A stretch of 64,000 bases of DNA from Bacteroidales bacterium (GTDB taxonomy: Bacteria; Bacteroidota; Bacteroidia; Bacteroidales; Bacteroidaceae), in the NCBI GenBank assembly GCA_012729225.1, contig JAAYDO010000209.1, positions 47,755-111,754 on the forward strand, read 5' to 3'. Below, piece by piece: positions 18,364-28,036 of the stretch (the first letter of the stretch is position 1; every line of letters begins with the position of its first letter). Both the position numbers and the translations under genes were made by a program. The notes under the pieces were generated by a model. The model worked only from the letters and a program-made list of their open reading frames with translations. It was not told where the DNA came from and did no database searches.

Positions 18364-20430
18364 ATGGAACAGAAAAACTTTAAGAGAACCACTGTGACAG
18401 CAGCACTGCCTTACGCCAACGGACCAGTCCACATTGGTCACTTGGCAGGTGTGTATGTGCCAGCCGACATCTACGCCAGATATTTGAGACTGAAAGGAAG
18501 AGAAGTGATGTTTGTGTGTGGAAGCGACGAACATGGCGTGCCTGTGACCATCCGAGCAAAGAAGGAAGGATGTACGGTACAGGATGTGGTGGACCGCTAT
18601 CACAGCATCATCAAGAAGTCTTTTGCCGACTTTGGCATTAGTTTCGACATCTTCTCTCGCACGACCAGCAAGACCCATCATCAGTTTGCATCTGATTTCT
18701 TCAAGAAACTCTATGAAGAGGAAAAGTTTGTGGAGATTACCTCTGAGCAGTTCTACGATGAGGAGACCAAGCAGTTCCTTACCGACCGCAACATCAAGGG
18801 TGAATGTCCTCGCTGTCACTCAGAGGGGGCTTATGGCGATCAGTGTGAGAAGTGTGGTGCGACCCTTTCTCCTGAAGAACTCATCAATCCAGTAAATGCT
18901 ATCAACGGAAATCCGCTCGTGAAGAAGAACACCACACACTGGTATCTGCCTCTTGACAAATATCAGCCATGGCTGGAAAAGTGGATTCTGGAGGAACATA
19001 CAGAATGGAGAAGCAACGTGTATGGACAGTGCAAGAGTTGGCTGGATGGTGGCTTGAAGCCTCGTGCTGTGACACGTGATTTGGACTGGGGCATTCCTGT
19101 ACCGGTGGAAGGTGCCGAAGGCAAGGTACTCTATGTGTGGTTCGACGCTCCCATTGGCTATATATCAAACACGAAGGAACTCTGTGAGAACGAACCTGAG
19201 AAATGGGGCACTTGGCAGAAATGGTGGCAAGATGAAGACACACGCCTCATCCACTTTATTGGAAAGGACAACATCGTTTTCCACTGCATCGTGTTCCCTT
19301 CCATGCTGAAAGCACATGGTGACTACATCCTTCCCGACAATGTGCCATCCAATGAGTTTCTCAACTTGGAAGGCAACAAGATTTCCACTTCAAAGAACTA
19401 TGCCGTTTGGCTCAATGAATACTTGGAGGAACTTCCAAACCGCCAAGACGAACTTCGCTATGTGCTGACAGCCAATGCTCCCGAAACCAAGGACAACGAC
19501 TTCACATGGGCAGACTTCCAGGCTCGTTGCAACAATGAACTCGTGGCTGTATATGGTAACTTCGTGAACCGTGCCCTACAACTCACTCAGAAATATTATG
19601 ATGGCGTAGTGCCTGCATGTGGCGAACTGACAGAAGGCGACAAAGCAACACTGGCAGAGTTTGCCACTGTGAAGGGCAGGGTTGAATCGCTCATTGAGGG
19701 TTTCAAATTCCGTGAGGCTCAGAAAGAAGCCATGAACTTGGCTCGTATTGGCAATAAATACATTGCCGACGAAGAGCCTTGGAAGGTCGTCAAGACCGAC
19801 CCCGAGCGTGTGAAGACCATCATCAACATCTCATTGCAACTGACTGCCAACCTGGCAATTGCCTTTGAGCCTTTCCTTCCATTCTCTTCTGCCAAACTCC
19901 GTGAAATGATTGGCATGGACGAATTGAACTGGGAAGAACTTGGCAACACGAACCTACTCCCTACGGGCAAGCAGTTGAACAGCCCAAACCTCCTCTTCTC
20001 TAAGATAGAGGATGACACCATCAAGTTCCAGATGGACAAGCTTGAAGCCACAATGAAGGCTAATGCAGAATCTAACGCAGAGGTGGCTCCCGTGAAAGAG
20101 ACCGTTTCATTTGACGACTTCACCAAACTGGACATCCGTGTGGCTACCGTGCTGAATTGCGAGCGCGTGCCTAAGATGAAGAAACTCCTCAAGTTCCACC
20201 TGGACGATGGCACACCAAAGGGACGAATCATCGTGAGTGGTATTGCCCAGTGGTATGAACCAGAGCAACTGGTGGGCAAGCAAGTTCTCTTCATTGCCAA
20301 CTTAGCACCTCGTGAGTTCAAGAACGGACTCGTGAGCGAAGGCATGATTCTCTCCGCTGAAAACTGGGATGGCAACATCAGTGTAACCACCGTTGAGAAA
20401 CCAGTCAAGGGAGGAAGTCAAGTGGGATAG
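18364..20430 (+). CDS. metG: methionyl-tRNA synthetase with C-terminal tRNA-binding domain
   Basis: Charges tRNA-Met. It is 688 residues long from the ATG at 18364. Visible are the HIGH motif ([10 protein letters not shown]), a zinc-knuckle insert ([18 protein letters not shown]), a KMSKS variant (GNKISTSKN) and a C-terminal EMAP/Trbp111-type tRNA-binding domain from about residue 585 ([20 protein letters not shown]). The long form with the C-terminal domain is usual in Bacteroidetes. The kinase-like gene starts 8 bp after the stop. Confidence 0.96.
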   Translation: MEQKNFKRTTVTAALPYANGPVHIGHLAGVYVPADIYARYLRLKGREVMFVCGSDEHGVPVTIRAKKEGCTVQDVVDRYHSIIKKSFADFGISFDIFSRTTSKTHHQFASDFFKKLYEEEKFVEITSEQFYDEETKQFLTDRNIKGECPRCHSEGAYGDQCEKCGATLSPEELINPVNAINGNPLVKKNTTHWYLPLDKYQPWLEKWILEEHTEWRSNVYGQCKSWLDGGLKPRAVTRDLDWGIPVPVEGAEGKVLYVWFDAPIGYISNTKELCENEPEKWGTWQKWWQDEDTRLIHFIGKDNIVFHCIVFPSMLKAHGDYILPDNVPSNEFLNLEGNKISTSKNYAVWLNEYLEELPNRQDELRYVLTANAPETKDNDFTWADFQARCNNELVAVYGNFVNRALQLTQKYYDGVVPACGELTEGDKATLAEFATVKGRVESLIEGFKFREAQKEAMNLARIGNKYIADEEPWKVVKTDPERVKTIINISLQLTANLAIAFEPFLPFSSAKLREMIGMDELNWEELGNTNLLPTGKQLNSPNLLFSKIEDDTIKFQMDKLEATMKANAESNAEVAPVKETVSFDDFTKLDIRVATVLNCERVPKMKKLLKFHLDDGTPKGRIIVSGIAQWYEPEQLVGKQVLFIANLAPREFKNGLVSEGMILSAENWDGNISVTTVEKPVKGGSQVG

Positions 20431-20437
20431 AAACTCT

Positions 20438-21220
20438 ATGTCATTAAGATTCAAGATTAACGAAAAATATGTGGCAATGTCGGAGGTGAGCGACTTCATT
20501 GCTCACCTCTCGGCATTGTTTGATTCTCAGGGCAAGGAAATCTTCACCAACAAACGCAACGTGCTAAAGGAATTTGTGGTGAAAAAAGGCGACTCTGTGC
20601 TGGAGCGTGTAGTGGTCAAGCGATACAAAGCACGCAATATCTTCCAGACATTGGCATACAGCACCGTTTTCTCTTCAAAAGCCAAACGTGCATTTGAGAA
20701 CGGCATGATGCTCCTGCAATGCGGTCTCTCCACCCCCGAACCAATTGCCTATGCGGAAGAGAGAGAGGGAGGAGTACTGAAATACGGCTATTACCTGACC
20801 ACTTTTACCGATGCAGTATCTGTGAGGACTGAGTTGGAAGAGAAGTTCAATCATGAGATGGCAAAATCCTTTGCACAGTTCATAGCCAAACTACACGACC
20901 ACGGACTGGTGCATCACGACCTCAACTTTGGCAACGTGCTCTATCAGCCCAAAGCCGACGGAAGTTATGAAATCTCCGTGATTGACATTAACCGAATGAC
21001 CCACAAGACCTCAAAGCAACTCACGCTAACAGATGCGAAGGATGACTTTGTGAGGTGGACAGACAGACTGGACCTAATTAAATATGTGAGCGAAGAGTAT
21101 GCAAAGGCAAGAGGACTGGATGTGGAGAAGACCATACAAGAGGTGATGAGACTGAAAGCCATACATAACCGCAACTGGCATCGCAGAAAAGGTTTTACCA
21201 ATAAATTTAAGAAAAGATGA
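20438..21220 (+). CDS. LPS-kinase-like protein (Kdo/WaaP-type kinase fold)
   Basis: About 260 residues from the ATG at 20438; the longer ORF start at 20393 would overlap metG. It shows the small eukaryotic-like kinase pattern: VVVKRYK for the ATP-binding lysine, HDHGLVHHDLNFGNVLYQP as the catalytic loop with Asp and Asn, and SVIDINRM in the metal-binding position. Kinases of this family phosphorylate Kdo or heptose in the LPS core on the cytoplasmic face of the inner membrane. Its stop overlaps the next glycosyltransferase start (ATGA), which supports a lipid A-core role. The exact acceptor is unknown. Confidence 0.8.
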   Translation: MSLRFKINEKYVAMSEVSDFIAHLSALFDSQGKEIFTNKRNVLKEFVVKKGDSVLERVVVKRYKARNIFQTLAYSTVFSSKAKRAFENGMMLLQCGLSTPEPIAYAEEREGGVLKYGYYLTTFTDAVSVRTELEEKFNHEMAKSFAQFIAKLHDHGLVHHDLNFGNVLYQPKADGSYEISVIDINRMTHKTSKQLTLTDAKDDFVRWTDRLDLIKYVSEEYAKARGLDVEKTIQEVMRLKAIHNRNWHRRKGFTNKFKKR

Positions 21221-22221
21221 ATTGTTATATCAGCATGGATTCGCCCAACACAGCCAAGAGGCACGTGGATAAGATGATGAAGGGCATGGGATTTAGAGAC
21301 CTCGCCGTAGTGGAAGGAAAAGGAAAGGCTGCCACCTTCTTTCGCAAACTGTTCAGCATGGTTCATCTATGGCTGAAACTAAAGCAAGGAGATGTGCTGG
21401 TCATTCAGTATCCATTCAAGAAGTTCTTTGTGACACAATGTAAGATTGCCCACATGAAGGGGGCTAAGACTGTGACACTCATTCATGACCTGGGCACTTT
21501 CCGACGTCGGAAATTGACTGCTGAACAAGAAATCAAACGCCTCTCCCACACAGATGTAATAATTGTACACAACGAGAGCATGAATCAGTGGCTTGTGGAA
21601 CATGGGTGCAAGCGTCCCCTCGTAAACCTTGACATATTTGACTATCTCTCAAAGGAAGAACCCTCTTCCGAACCGCACCACCTGAGCGAGAAGCCCACTA
21701 TTGTGTTTGCCGGAGGCATCAGCAGAAGAAAAACCTCATTCATCTATGAACTGGATTCTGCTTTGGATGGTTGCCACTTTGACCTCTATGGCTCGGGGCT
21801 GGAAAAGGATGCTGAAAAGGAATGGAAGAACATTGACTATCATGGTTCTATAGACTCCGACGAGTTTATCAGGACTGCATCAGCAGACTGGGGACTTGTG
21901 TGGGATGGCGACACCACCAATGGCTGTTCTGGCATTTGGGGTAGTTACCTCCGCATCAACAACCCCCACAAGGCATCATTCTACCTGAGAGCGGGACTGC
22001 CTGTGATTGTGTGGAAGGAATCAGCCATGTCACCTTTCATCACCAGCAATCATTTGGGCATTGCCGTCAATTCCCTCAGCGAACTGCCAGAGAAACTCAA
22101 AGCCATCTCGCAGGCTGAGTATGACGAATACAAACAAGCGGCTATGGCAATCAAGGAGAAACTCAATGAGGGTTATCATTTCAAGAAAGCCTTTGAGAAG
22201 GCTGTTGCCCTCATGAGATAA
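21217..22221 (+). CDS. GT-B glycosyltransferase, galactofuranosyltransferase-like
   Basis: The 334 residues form two Rossmann-like halves: N-terminal KQGDVLVIQYPFKKFFVTQC and LIHDLGTFRRRK, and C-terminal FAGGISRRKTSFIYELD, LYGSGLEK and NNPHKASFYLRAGLPVIVW. The last segment is the donor-binding region of beta-1,6-galactofuranosyltransferase-like and related GT-B enzymes. It is translationally coupled to the LPS-kinase-like gene, which suggests a core-oligosaccharide or capsule role. The sugar specificity is inferred by resemblance only. Confidence 0.72.
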   Translation: MNCYISMDSPNTAKRHVDKMMKGMGFRDLAVVEGKGKAATFFRKLFSMVHLWLKLKQGDVLVIQYPFKKFFVTQCKIAHMKGAKTVTLIHDLGTFRRRKLTAEQEIKRLSHTDVIIVHNESMNQWLVEHGCKRPLVNLDIFDYLSKEEPSSEPHHLSEKPTIVFAGGISRRKTSFIYELDSALDGCHFDLYGSGLEKDAEKEWKNIDYHGSIDSDEFIRTASADWGLVWDGDTTNGCSGIWGSYLRINNPHKASFYLRAGLPVIVWKESAMSPFITSNHLGIAVNSLSELPEKLKAISQAEYDEYKQAAMAIKEKLNEGYHFKKAFEKAVALMR

Positions 22222-22264
22222 GTCTTGAATACTTAGGGAGGTCAAGTTAAATCCTTATGGGAAA

Positions 22265-22431
22265 GGCAAAAAAGCAAGCATTTCCTCTTTCACAGAACAC
22301 ACTAAATGATTGAAGCGTTCTTCATGCTCCAACGAACAATGCTTCAAGTGCCAATGAATAATGGTTCAAGAGCCAACGAACAATGGTTCGATGACCCATG
22401 AACCATGCGTGCGTTTTCCCCTAACAAGCAT
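22265..22431. repeat. 22-bp array element, copy 1
   Basis: A leader ending TTCTTCATGCTCCAA is followed by three exact 22-bp units (22333, 22355, 22377; YGAAYAATGSTTCRAKWGCC type). The terminal unit TGAACCATGCGTGCGTTTTC (22399-22420) and a downstream AACAAGCATT close the element. It lies between convergent genes. Apart from this element the 22222-22610 spacer shows nothing recognisable. Confidence 0.88.
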
Positions 22432-22610
22432 TGATTCTTTAAATATAGATAAATCGTTGTATATAAAGACTTTATAACAACTTCCAGAAGCCAGGTCAAC
22501 ATCATTCATGTGATTGGATGAGTCGTGCAACGACAAAATCTGTCTGCATCGGCTCACCCTTTTTCACCACAAATAAAATTCGGGGCAATAGACCGTGAAT
22601 TATTATTCGT

Positions 22611-23639
22611 TCAGCCTATCACATACTTCACCTTCTTGTAGCCATCCCACTGGCAACGCAGTTGCTTCATCCATGCTTTCCAACGACGCTTCAGTTTTGT
22701 TGGTCCGCTAACCTGTCGAGTGGCGTAAATAAGAGGAAGAGCCTTGAGTTCAGCCTCACGTGATTGGATGTCTTTCAGTATCTGCTGAACATCTGCACTG
22801 ATTTGCTGCACCTCTGGACGAGTCTTCCACTCCTCCATCAGATACTTGCCATATTGTTCCAGAATGCCACAGCGATCCAGCATCCAACGCTGTTGGGCAA
22901 AAGCGAAATGAGAGATGAGGCAATCGGCATTCACCATGTTCATCTTGCCGAGTTGCGTTGGTTTCAGACAGGAAAAGAACTCCTCGTCATCCCCCTGCAC
23001 ATTGCCATCAAACGCCTTCAGGTCTTTGCCAAACCAAAGAATGGAGTTGATGGAGAAACGGTTCATTGCCCATGTGAAAGTGCCACAATAGAGCTCTGGG
23101 TATCGGCCTGTGGTGAGATATTTGTCGAGAAACCACTGGTGCAACTGAACGGCAAAGCTGCCACGCTTCCACATGATGCGATGATTGCACTGAGCATTCA
23201 TATACTTGTTGAGTTTCACCTTGTCCTTGACCTGAAGGATGTAGGTGCTCATGGCATTGTTGATGACCAAAGGAGACACGATGAAGCACTCCGGATGGTC
23301 TATGCGGAAGTCTATCATCTTTTGGAAATAGTCTGGCTCCAGCCACACCACATCATCATCCATCTTAATGTAGATGGTGTCTTCATCCATGCAGAACTTA
23401 TAGAAAGCATTGATGGTGGCAATACCATCCACTCGCCTGTCAGGTTGCCAAACAAGGTTAATCTTATCATACTTGGAGGCAAGTTGCTTGAAGAATTCTA
23501 TATCACAATTATCCACCGTATTCACCCACACATCATAACGGTCGATGAGGCTGGAGGAAAGAACTTGCGGAAAGAGATACTGCATGTAACGACGTCGCCC
23601 AGCGGCTGTGTTACATACGATTTTATATCCTCTATACAT
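22611..23639 (-). CDS. glycosyltransferase, GT-A fold, DDD motif
   Basis: 342 residues. YIKMDDDVVWL carries an acidic metal-binding motif in the place expected for a GT-A enzyme, preceded by a small hydrophobic N-terminus (YKIVCNTAAGRRRYMQYLF). NVQGDDEEFFS is a second acidic motif that could hold the catalytic base. No membrane span is present, so it is cytoplasmic. It is transcribed divergently from licD, the two sharing a 60-bp promoter region. Its donor and acceptor are not inferable. Confidence 0.72.
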   Translation of the reverse strand: MYRGYKIVCNTAAGRRRYMQYLFPQVLSSSLIDRYDVWVNTVDNCDIEFFKQLASKYDKINLVWQPDRRVDGIATINAFYKFCMDEDTIYIKMDDDVVWLEPDYFQKMIDFRIDHPECFIVSPLVINNAMSTYILQVKDKVKLNKYMNAQCNHRIMWKRGSFAVQLHQWFLDKYLTTGRYPELYCGTFTWAMNRFSINSILWFGKDLKAFDGNVQGDDEEFFSCLKPTQLGKMNMVNADCLISHFAFAQQRWMLDRCGILEQYGKYLMEEWKTRPEVQQISADVQQILKDIQSREAELKALPLIYATRQVSGPTKLKRRWKAWMKQLRCQWDGYKKVKYVIG

Positions 23640-23659
23640 GTTGTTGTCGTTTTTATTTG

Positions 23660-23667
23660 CAAAGGTA
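23660..23667 (-). promoter_or_regulatory. promoter -7 box of the GT-A gene
   Basis: TACCTTTG on the minus strand, 20 bp before the ATG at 23639. Together with the plus-strand box at 23691 it makes a perfect 9-bp inverted repeat (GCAAAGGTA/TACCTTTGC). Confidence 0.6.
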
Positions 23668-23690
23668 ATGATTTTAACTCATTTTTTCAC

Positions 23691-23698
23691 TACCTTTG
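23691..23698 (+). promoter_or_regulatory. promoter -7 box of the licD-led operon
   Basis: TACCTTTG. The ORF-track start at 23696 (TTG) lies inside this box, so the ATG at 23717 is preferred, with a leader of about 15 nt. Confidence 0.6.
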
Positions 23699-23716
23699 CA
23701 TAAAAATGAAAGACTC

Positions 23717-24640
23717 ATGAACCTAGAGACTGAAAACCAATGCGGGTACACCGTTCCAAAAGAGATGAAAAAGGTGTGGGCATTGCAACTGGAACTGGCG
23801 CGCGTGCTATTGGAGGTGTGTGACCGAAACGGGCTGAAGATCTGGATGGAATGTGGCACACTGCTGGGTGCTGTGCGCCATCAGGGATTTATTCCTTGGG
23901 ATGACGACATTGATTTCGTGATGCTGAGAAAAGATTATGACAAGTTGGTTCAGATTGCCGACAAGGAGTTTCAGCATCCCTATTTCTTCCAGACCACTTA
24001 TTCTGACAAGAAGAACTATTGTGGGCACGGCATCTTGAGACATACGGAATCAACGGCTCTGTGCAGTTACGAACTGGACAGGGAATACTGTAGAGGTATC
24101 GACATTGATGTGTTTGTGCTGGATGGCTTCTTGGAGAACCCAGTGAGTCGCTTTTTCCACCGAACAGCTACAATGATTGTGAAGAAATCCATCAGAGGTT
24201 ATTTGGCAAACTTCAATGAACCGATGAGTTTTGGAAAGAAGGTGGTTGCCGTGCTCTCTAAAGGTCTCTACCATTGGATAGACTACCGAAAGGGCTTTGC
24301 ACTCTATGAGAAACTCTTCAGAATGGTGGATGCGGACAGAACCACGCGTGTGTCTGTGCTTTCCTACAAATACAGCACACATCATTTCATCCGTCCAAGA
24401 AATGCTTATAACAAGCAGGACTGGATACCTTTTGAAGACATGCTCTTCCCTGCTCCAACAGACACCCATGCGGCTCTGGTTTGTTATTTTGGCGAAGATT
24501 ATATGACCCCAAAGCATCTGCCAACAGCTCATGGCCAGCGTTATTTAGACACCGAACGTCCATATCAGGAGGTGGTTCAGGAACTGAAGGAGCATCCAGA
24601 ACGTTTTGAGGAAAGAGTGAAATTGCTCTACACAGAATAA
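23717..24640 (+). CDS. LicD family phosphotransferase
   Basis: Transfers a phosphocholine-like or other phospho-group to a cell-surface glycan. 307 residues from the ATG at 23717. The family core is plain: LKIWMECGTLLGAVRHQGFI, PWDDDIDFVMLRKDYDKL and, later, GIDIDVFVLDGF. The closing FGEDYMTPKHLPTAHGQR is typical of LicD C-termini. It leads a plus-strand run extending to 33273. It is a second LicD in the window, with no fused dehydrogenase, unlike the one at 14599. Confidence 0.88.
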   Translation: MNLETENQCGYTVPKEMKKVWALQLELARVLLEVCDRNGLKIWMECGTLLGAVRHQGFIPWDDDIDFVMLRKDYDKLVQIADKEFQHPYFFQTTYSDKKNYCGHGILRHTESTALCSYELDREYCRGIDIDVFVLDGFLENPVSRFFHRTATMIVKKSIRGYLANFNEPMSFGKKVVAVLSKGLYHWIDYRKGFALYEKLFRMVDADRTTRVSVLSYKYSTHHFIRPRNAYNKQDWIPFEDMLFPAPTDTHAALVCYFGEDYMTPKHLPTAHGQRYLDTERPYQEVVQELKEHPERFEERVKLLYTE

Positions 24641-24652
24641 ACTCCATTGCCC

Positions 24653-26017
24653 ATGAAGCGTCGAATCACCATCTCAACACTCATCATATTGCTGATTGCA
24701 CTCATCATCTGGTGCATCAGCCGATGGGATGTGTGGTTTGACAACCCCGAAGAAGCCCCCTATGAGGTGTCTGCCGTGCCTACCAGAGTGTTGCTGACCT
24801 TTGGGGACGAGGATGGAATGACGAGCAGAAACATCAGCTGGATGTGTGGCTCTGTCGTGAAGCCTTCTTATGTAGAAATCAAACTTTTGACAGATTCGGT
24901 GCAAGCCACCCAAAGAATAGAAGCCACAGGAGAGGTCTTCGTCTCTCGAAGTGGACAAGCAGCCTACTATGTGGCTAAACTGAGACATTTGGAAGAAGGA
25001 GGAACATATCAATACAGGGTCTGCACAGAAGGAAGAACCTCAGACTGGCATGCGTTTCGTCTTGCCAAGGCTGATGAGCAGGAGACCCAATTCCTCTTTA
25101 TGGGAGACATTCAAGATTCTATTGGAGGGATTGCCAATGAACTGTTGAAGAGAGCCATCTTCAGGAATCCTCGCACGGAATTCCTCGTCAGCGGAGGAGA
25201 CCTGACAGAAAGACCTACTGATGCCTATTGGGCAGAGACCTTCGAGACATTGGACTCTGTGGGACAAGCTATGCCTATATTGACCATTACAGGCAATCAT
25301 GATTACCTGAAGGGAATCGTTGGAAAACTGGAACGTCGCTTCTCGCTCATTCACTCCTACTTCCTTGACTCTATGGAGGGGGAGAATCAGGTGTTTACGG
25401 TAAACTACAAGAATGTGCAACTCTTCTGCTTGGACAGCAACAGGGAGTTCTTTTATCTGAGCACCCAAAGAGAATGGTTGGAGAAGAGACTGAAAGCCAG
25501 CACCGCCAAATGGAAAATTGTGGTGCTTCACCACCCTCTATACTCGATTCGTGGCAACATGAACAATCTGATCCAGAGGTGGATGTTTGACGACCTCATC
25601 AGGGAATACGGGGTGGATCTCGTACTGCAAGGACATGAGCATGCTTACGCCCGCATGACCTGGCATGATGAGGATGGAACAGCCACCACACCTATCTATA
25701 CAGTGAGCCATTGCTCGCCCAAAAACTACCGAATTGAGTTTGATGAGCGATTTGACAAGTTTGGCTCAGGCAGTCGTTATTATCAGACAGTCAAGACACA
25801 TGGCGACACGCTCTTCCTGACCACAACTGATGCCATTCATGAAGAGAAGTATGACTCACTACTGATTATCAAGCATGGTCATCTATCAAGCCTCAGGGAT
25901 GCAGGTAGAGACATTCCTGAGAAAATAAGGTTCACACCTCATCTCAACAACAAGAAAGACAAAGCCTTTGCGGAACGAATCAAGGAATACAAACAACGAA
26001 AGCATATTGACAACTAA
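24653..26017 (+). CDS. membrane-anchored metallophosphoesterase
   Basis: About 454 residues from the ATG at 24653 (the track's 24647 start is a TTG). One N-terminal membrane span (ITISTLIILLIALIIWCIS) is followed by a fibronectin-like domain of the purple-acid-phosphatase sort, then the calcineurin-like core: FLFMGDIQD, VSGGDLTERP, TGNHDYLKG, LHHPLYSIRG and LQGHEHAYAR. The active site would face the periplasm. Its position between LicD and an LTA-synthase-like protein suggests it acts on a phosphodiester or phospho-group in the same surface glycan; that is inference. Confidence 0.84.
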   Translation: MKRRITISTLIILLIALIIWCISRWDVWFDNPEEAPYEVSAVPTRVLLTFGDEDGMTSRNISWMCGSVVKPSYVEIKLLTDSVQATQRIEATGEVFVSRSGQAAYYVAKLRHLEEGGTYQYRVCTEGRTSDWHAFRLAKADEQETQFLFMGDIQDSIGGIANELLKRAIFRNPRTEFLVSGGDLTERPTDAYWAETFETLDSVGQAMPILTITGNHDYLKGIVGKLERRFSLIHSYFLDSMEGENQVFTVNYKNVQLFCLDSNREFFYLSTQREWLEKRLKASTAKWKIVVLHHPLYSIRGNMNNLIQRWMFDDLIREYGVDLVLQGHEHAYARMTWHDEDGTATTPIYTVSHCSPKNYRIEFDERFDKFGSGSRYYQTVKTHGDTLFLTTTDAIHEEKYDSLLIIKHGHLSSLRDAGRDIPEKIRFTPHLNNKKDKAFAERIKEYKQRKHIDN

Positions 26018-26032
26018 TCATTACCAAAACAG

Positions 26033-28033
26033 ATGAAACAGATGAAACACTTGCAACTACAGAAGTCATTTATTTCCAATCCCATTGCGTTGATATGGAA
26101 TCTCGCATGGGTATATATCCTCTATGGATTGTGCAGATTAGCCTATCTCTTTGAAAACTGGAGCGTCATCGCTGAAGGTTTTGATACGCTCAACTTCTGG
26201 GAGGCATTCAAGGGATGCTGGATGTTTGACACCTCAGCCATCCTCTACACCAATGCACTTTATGCCATCTTGATGCTTATCCCGCTGCATTGGAAGGAGA
26301 GCTACTGGTGGCAGAACATGGCAAAGTGGCTCTACGTACTGGTCAATTCCTTCTGCATCATTGCTAATTTGGCCGATGCTGTTTATTTCCAATACACTGG
26401 CAGACGTACCAACTGGTCGGTGTTTCAAGAGTTCAGCAATGAAGGAAACATTGGAGATGTGATAAGTACAGAACTCATGAATCACTGGTATTTGGTGCTG
26501 GTGGGTGTTGTATTGATTGTCTTGACGATTCTTGTCTATGCCAAGCCAAGAGGAGAATTCCGCCTGCGCATGTTGAAAGATTTCTTCATTTATTATATCA
26601 TCCATATCATCTGCTTTGGTCTCTACATTCCCATCACCATTGCAGGCATGAGGGGCGGAGCGACCACCGCTGTTCGCCCTATCACCTTGAGCAATGCAAA
26701 CCAATATGTGAATCGTTCGGCAGAAGTCGCCTTGATTCTCAACACACCTTTCTCCATGATTCGTTCTATCAACAAGGATGTGTTTGTAGATCCCAAATAC
26801 TATTCACGTCAAGAACTCGACAAGATTTATCAACCTATCCAGATGCCTGCAGACAGTGTGATGATGAATAAGAAAAATGTGGTGGTACTCATCATGGAAA
26901 GCTATGGAAGAGAGTATATGGGAGGATATAATGAGCAATTGGATGGTGGCAAATACAAGGGCTACACGCCTTTCACCGACTCTCTCATCAAACGCTCACT
27001 CACGTTTGACTACACTTTTGCCAACGGACGAAAGAGCATTGACGGCATGCCGTCCATTCTCTCCAGTATTCCTCGTTTCATCGAGCCTTTCTTCCTCACT
27101 CCTGCAGCCCTTAACAAAGTAAGCGGCTTGGCTGGAGAATTGGGCAAGGTAGGCTATGAATCTGCTTTCTTTCATGGTGCAGAAAATGGTTCTATGGGAT
27201 TTGAGGCTTTTGCCAAAGCCACTGGATATAAGAAATATATAGGAAGAACTGAATATAAAAAGGACAAGCGATTTAATGGAGACAAGGACTTTGACGGCAT
27301 GTGGGCCATCTGGGACGAGGAGTTTCTACAGTTCTACGCTTTGCAGATGAGTGAGATGAAAGAGCCTTTCATCACTTCTGTCTTCACTGCCAGTTCACAC
27401 CATCCCTACGTTGTGCCAGAGCGTTACAGAGACATCTATAATGATGAGCCAGGAGACAAGAACACCATACACAAGTGTATCCGATATGTTGATAACGCTC
27501 TTCGACTCTTCTTCGAGACTGCTCAAAAACAGCCTTGGTACAACAACACCATCTTTATCTTGACAGCAGACCATACCAACACGTCTTCCCGAGCAGAATA
27601 CCAAACAGATCTGGGCGTGTTTGGCGTTCCAATCATTATCTTTGACCCTTCAGGCGATATTCAACCAGGTCGTCGTCATTGCATTGCCCAGCAGATTGAC
27701 ATGATGCCTACCATGCTCAATTACTTAGGCTATCCTAACCCTTATGTGGCATTTGGCTGTGACCTGTTCAACACACCTGACAGTCTCACGTGGGCGGTAA
27801 ACAACACTGAGGGCATCTATCAATATGTGAAGGGTGACTATGTGTTACAGTTTACAGACAACGGTCATGCCAAAGCTGTCTATAACTATAAGAAGGACTG
27901 GTTCTTAAAGAAGAATCTTCTTGGAAAGACTGGTAAGACAGAAAAGCAAATGGAGAGAGAACTCAAAGCAATCATTCAGAGTTATATGGAGCGAATGGTA
28001 GAAGACAGACTGACTTTCGACAAAAAGAAGTAA
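26033..28033 (+). CDS. LTA-synthase-like membrane sulfatase-fold phosphotransferase
   Basis: 666 residues: about five N-terminal membrane spans (to roughly residue 210), then an alkaline-phosphatase/sulfatase-fold domain outside the membrane. Motifs are VVVLIMESYGREYMGG (metal site), FANGRKSIDGMPSILSSIP (Ser where LtaS has its catalytic Thr) and ILTADHTNTSSRAEYQTDLG (metal His/Asp). Relatives move phosphoglycerol or phosphoethanolamine from phospholipids onto glycans. In Bacteroidetes such proteins are widespread and mostly uncharacterised. It follows the phosphoesterase by 15 bp. Confidence 0.85.
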   Translation: MKQMKHLQLQKSFISNPIALIWNLAWVYILYGLCRLAYLFENWSVIAEGFDTLNFWEAFKGCWMFDTSAILYTNALYAILMLIPLHWKESYWWQNMAKWLYVLVNSFCIIANLADAVYFQYTGRRTNWSVFQEFSNEGNIGDVISTELMNHWYLVLVGVVLIVLTILVYAKPRGEFRLRMLKDFFIYYIIHIICFGLYIPITIAGMRGGATTAVRPITLSNANQYVNRSAEVALILNTPFSMIRSINKDVFVDPKYYSRQELDKIYQPIQMPADSVMMNKKNVVVLIMESYGREYMGGYNEQLDGGKYKGYTPFTDSLIKRSLTFDYTFANGRKSIDGMPSILSSIPRFIEPFFLTPAALNKVSGLAGELGKVGYESAFFHGAENGSMGFEAFAKATGYKKYIGRTEYKKDKRFNGDKDFDGMWAIWDEEFLQFYALQMSEMKEPFITSVFTASSHHPYVVPERYRDIYNDEPGDKNTIHKCIRYVDNALRLFFETAQKQPWYNNTIFILTADHTNTSSRAEYQTDLGVFGVPIIIFDPSGDIQPGRRHCIAQQIDMMPTMLNYLGYPNPYVAFGCDLFNTPDSLTWAVNNTEGIYQYVKGDYVLQFTDNGHAKAVYNYKKDWFLKKNLLGKTGKTEKQMERELKAIIQSYMERMVEDRLTFDKKK

Positions 28034-28036
28034 AGG

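Noticed and set aside
22333-22420. 22-bp arrays considered as CRISPR
   Set aside because: Units are directly adjacent with no unique spacers, only three plus one units per site, and no cas genes are present.
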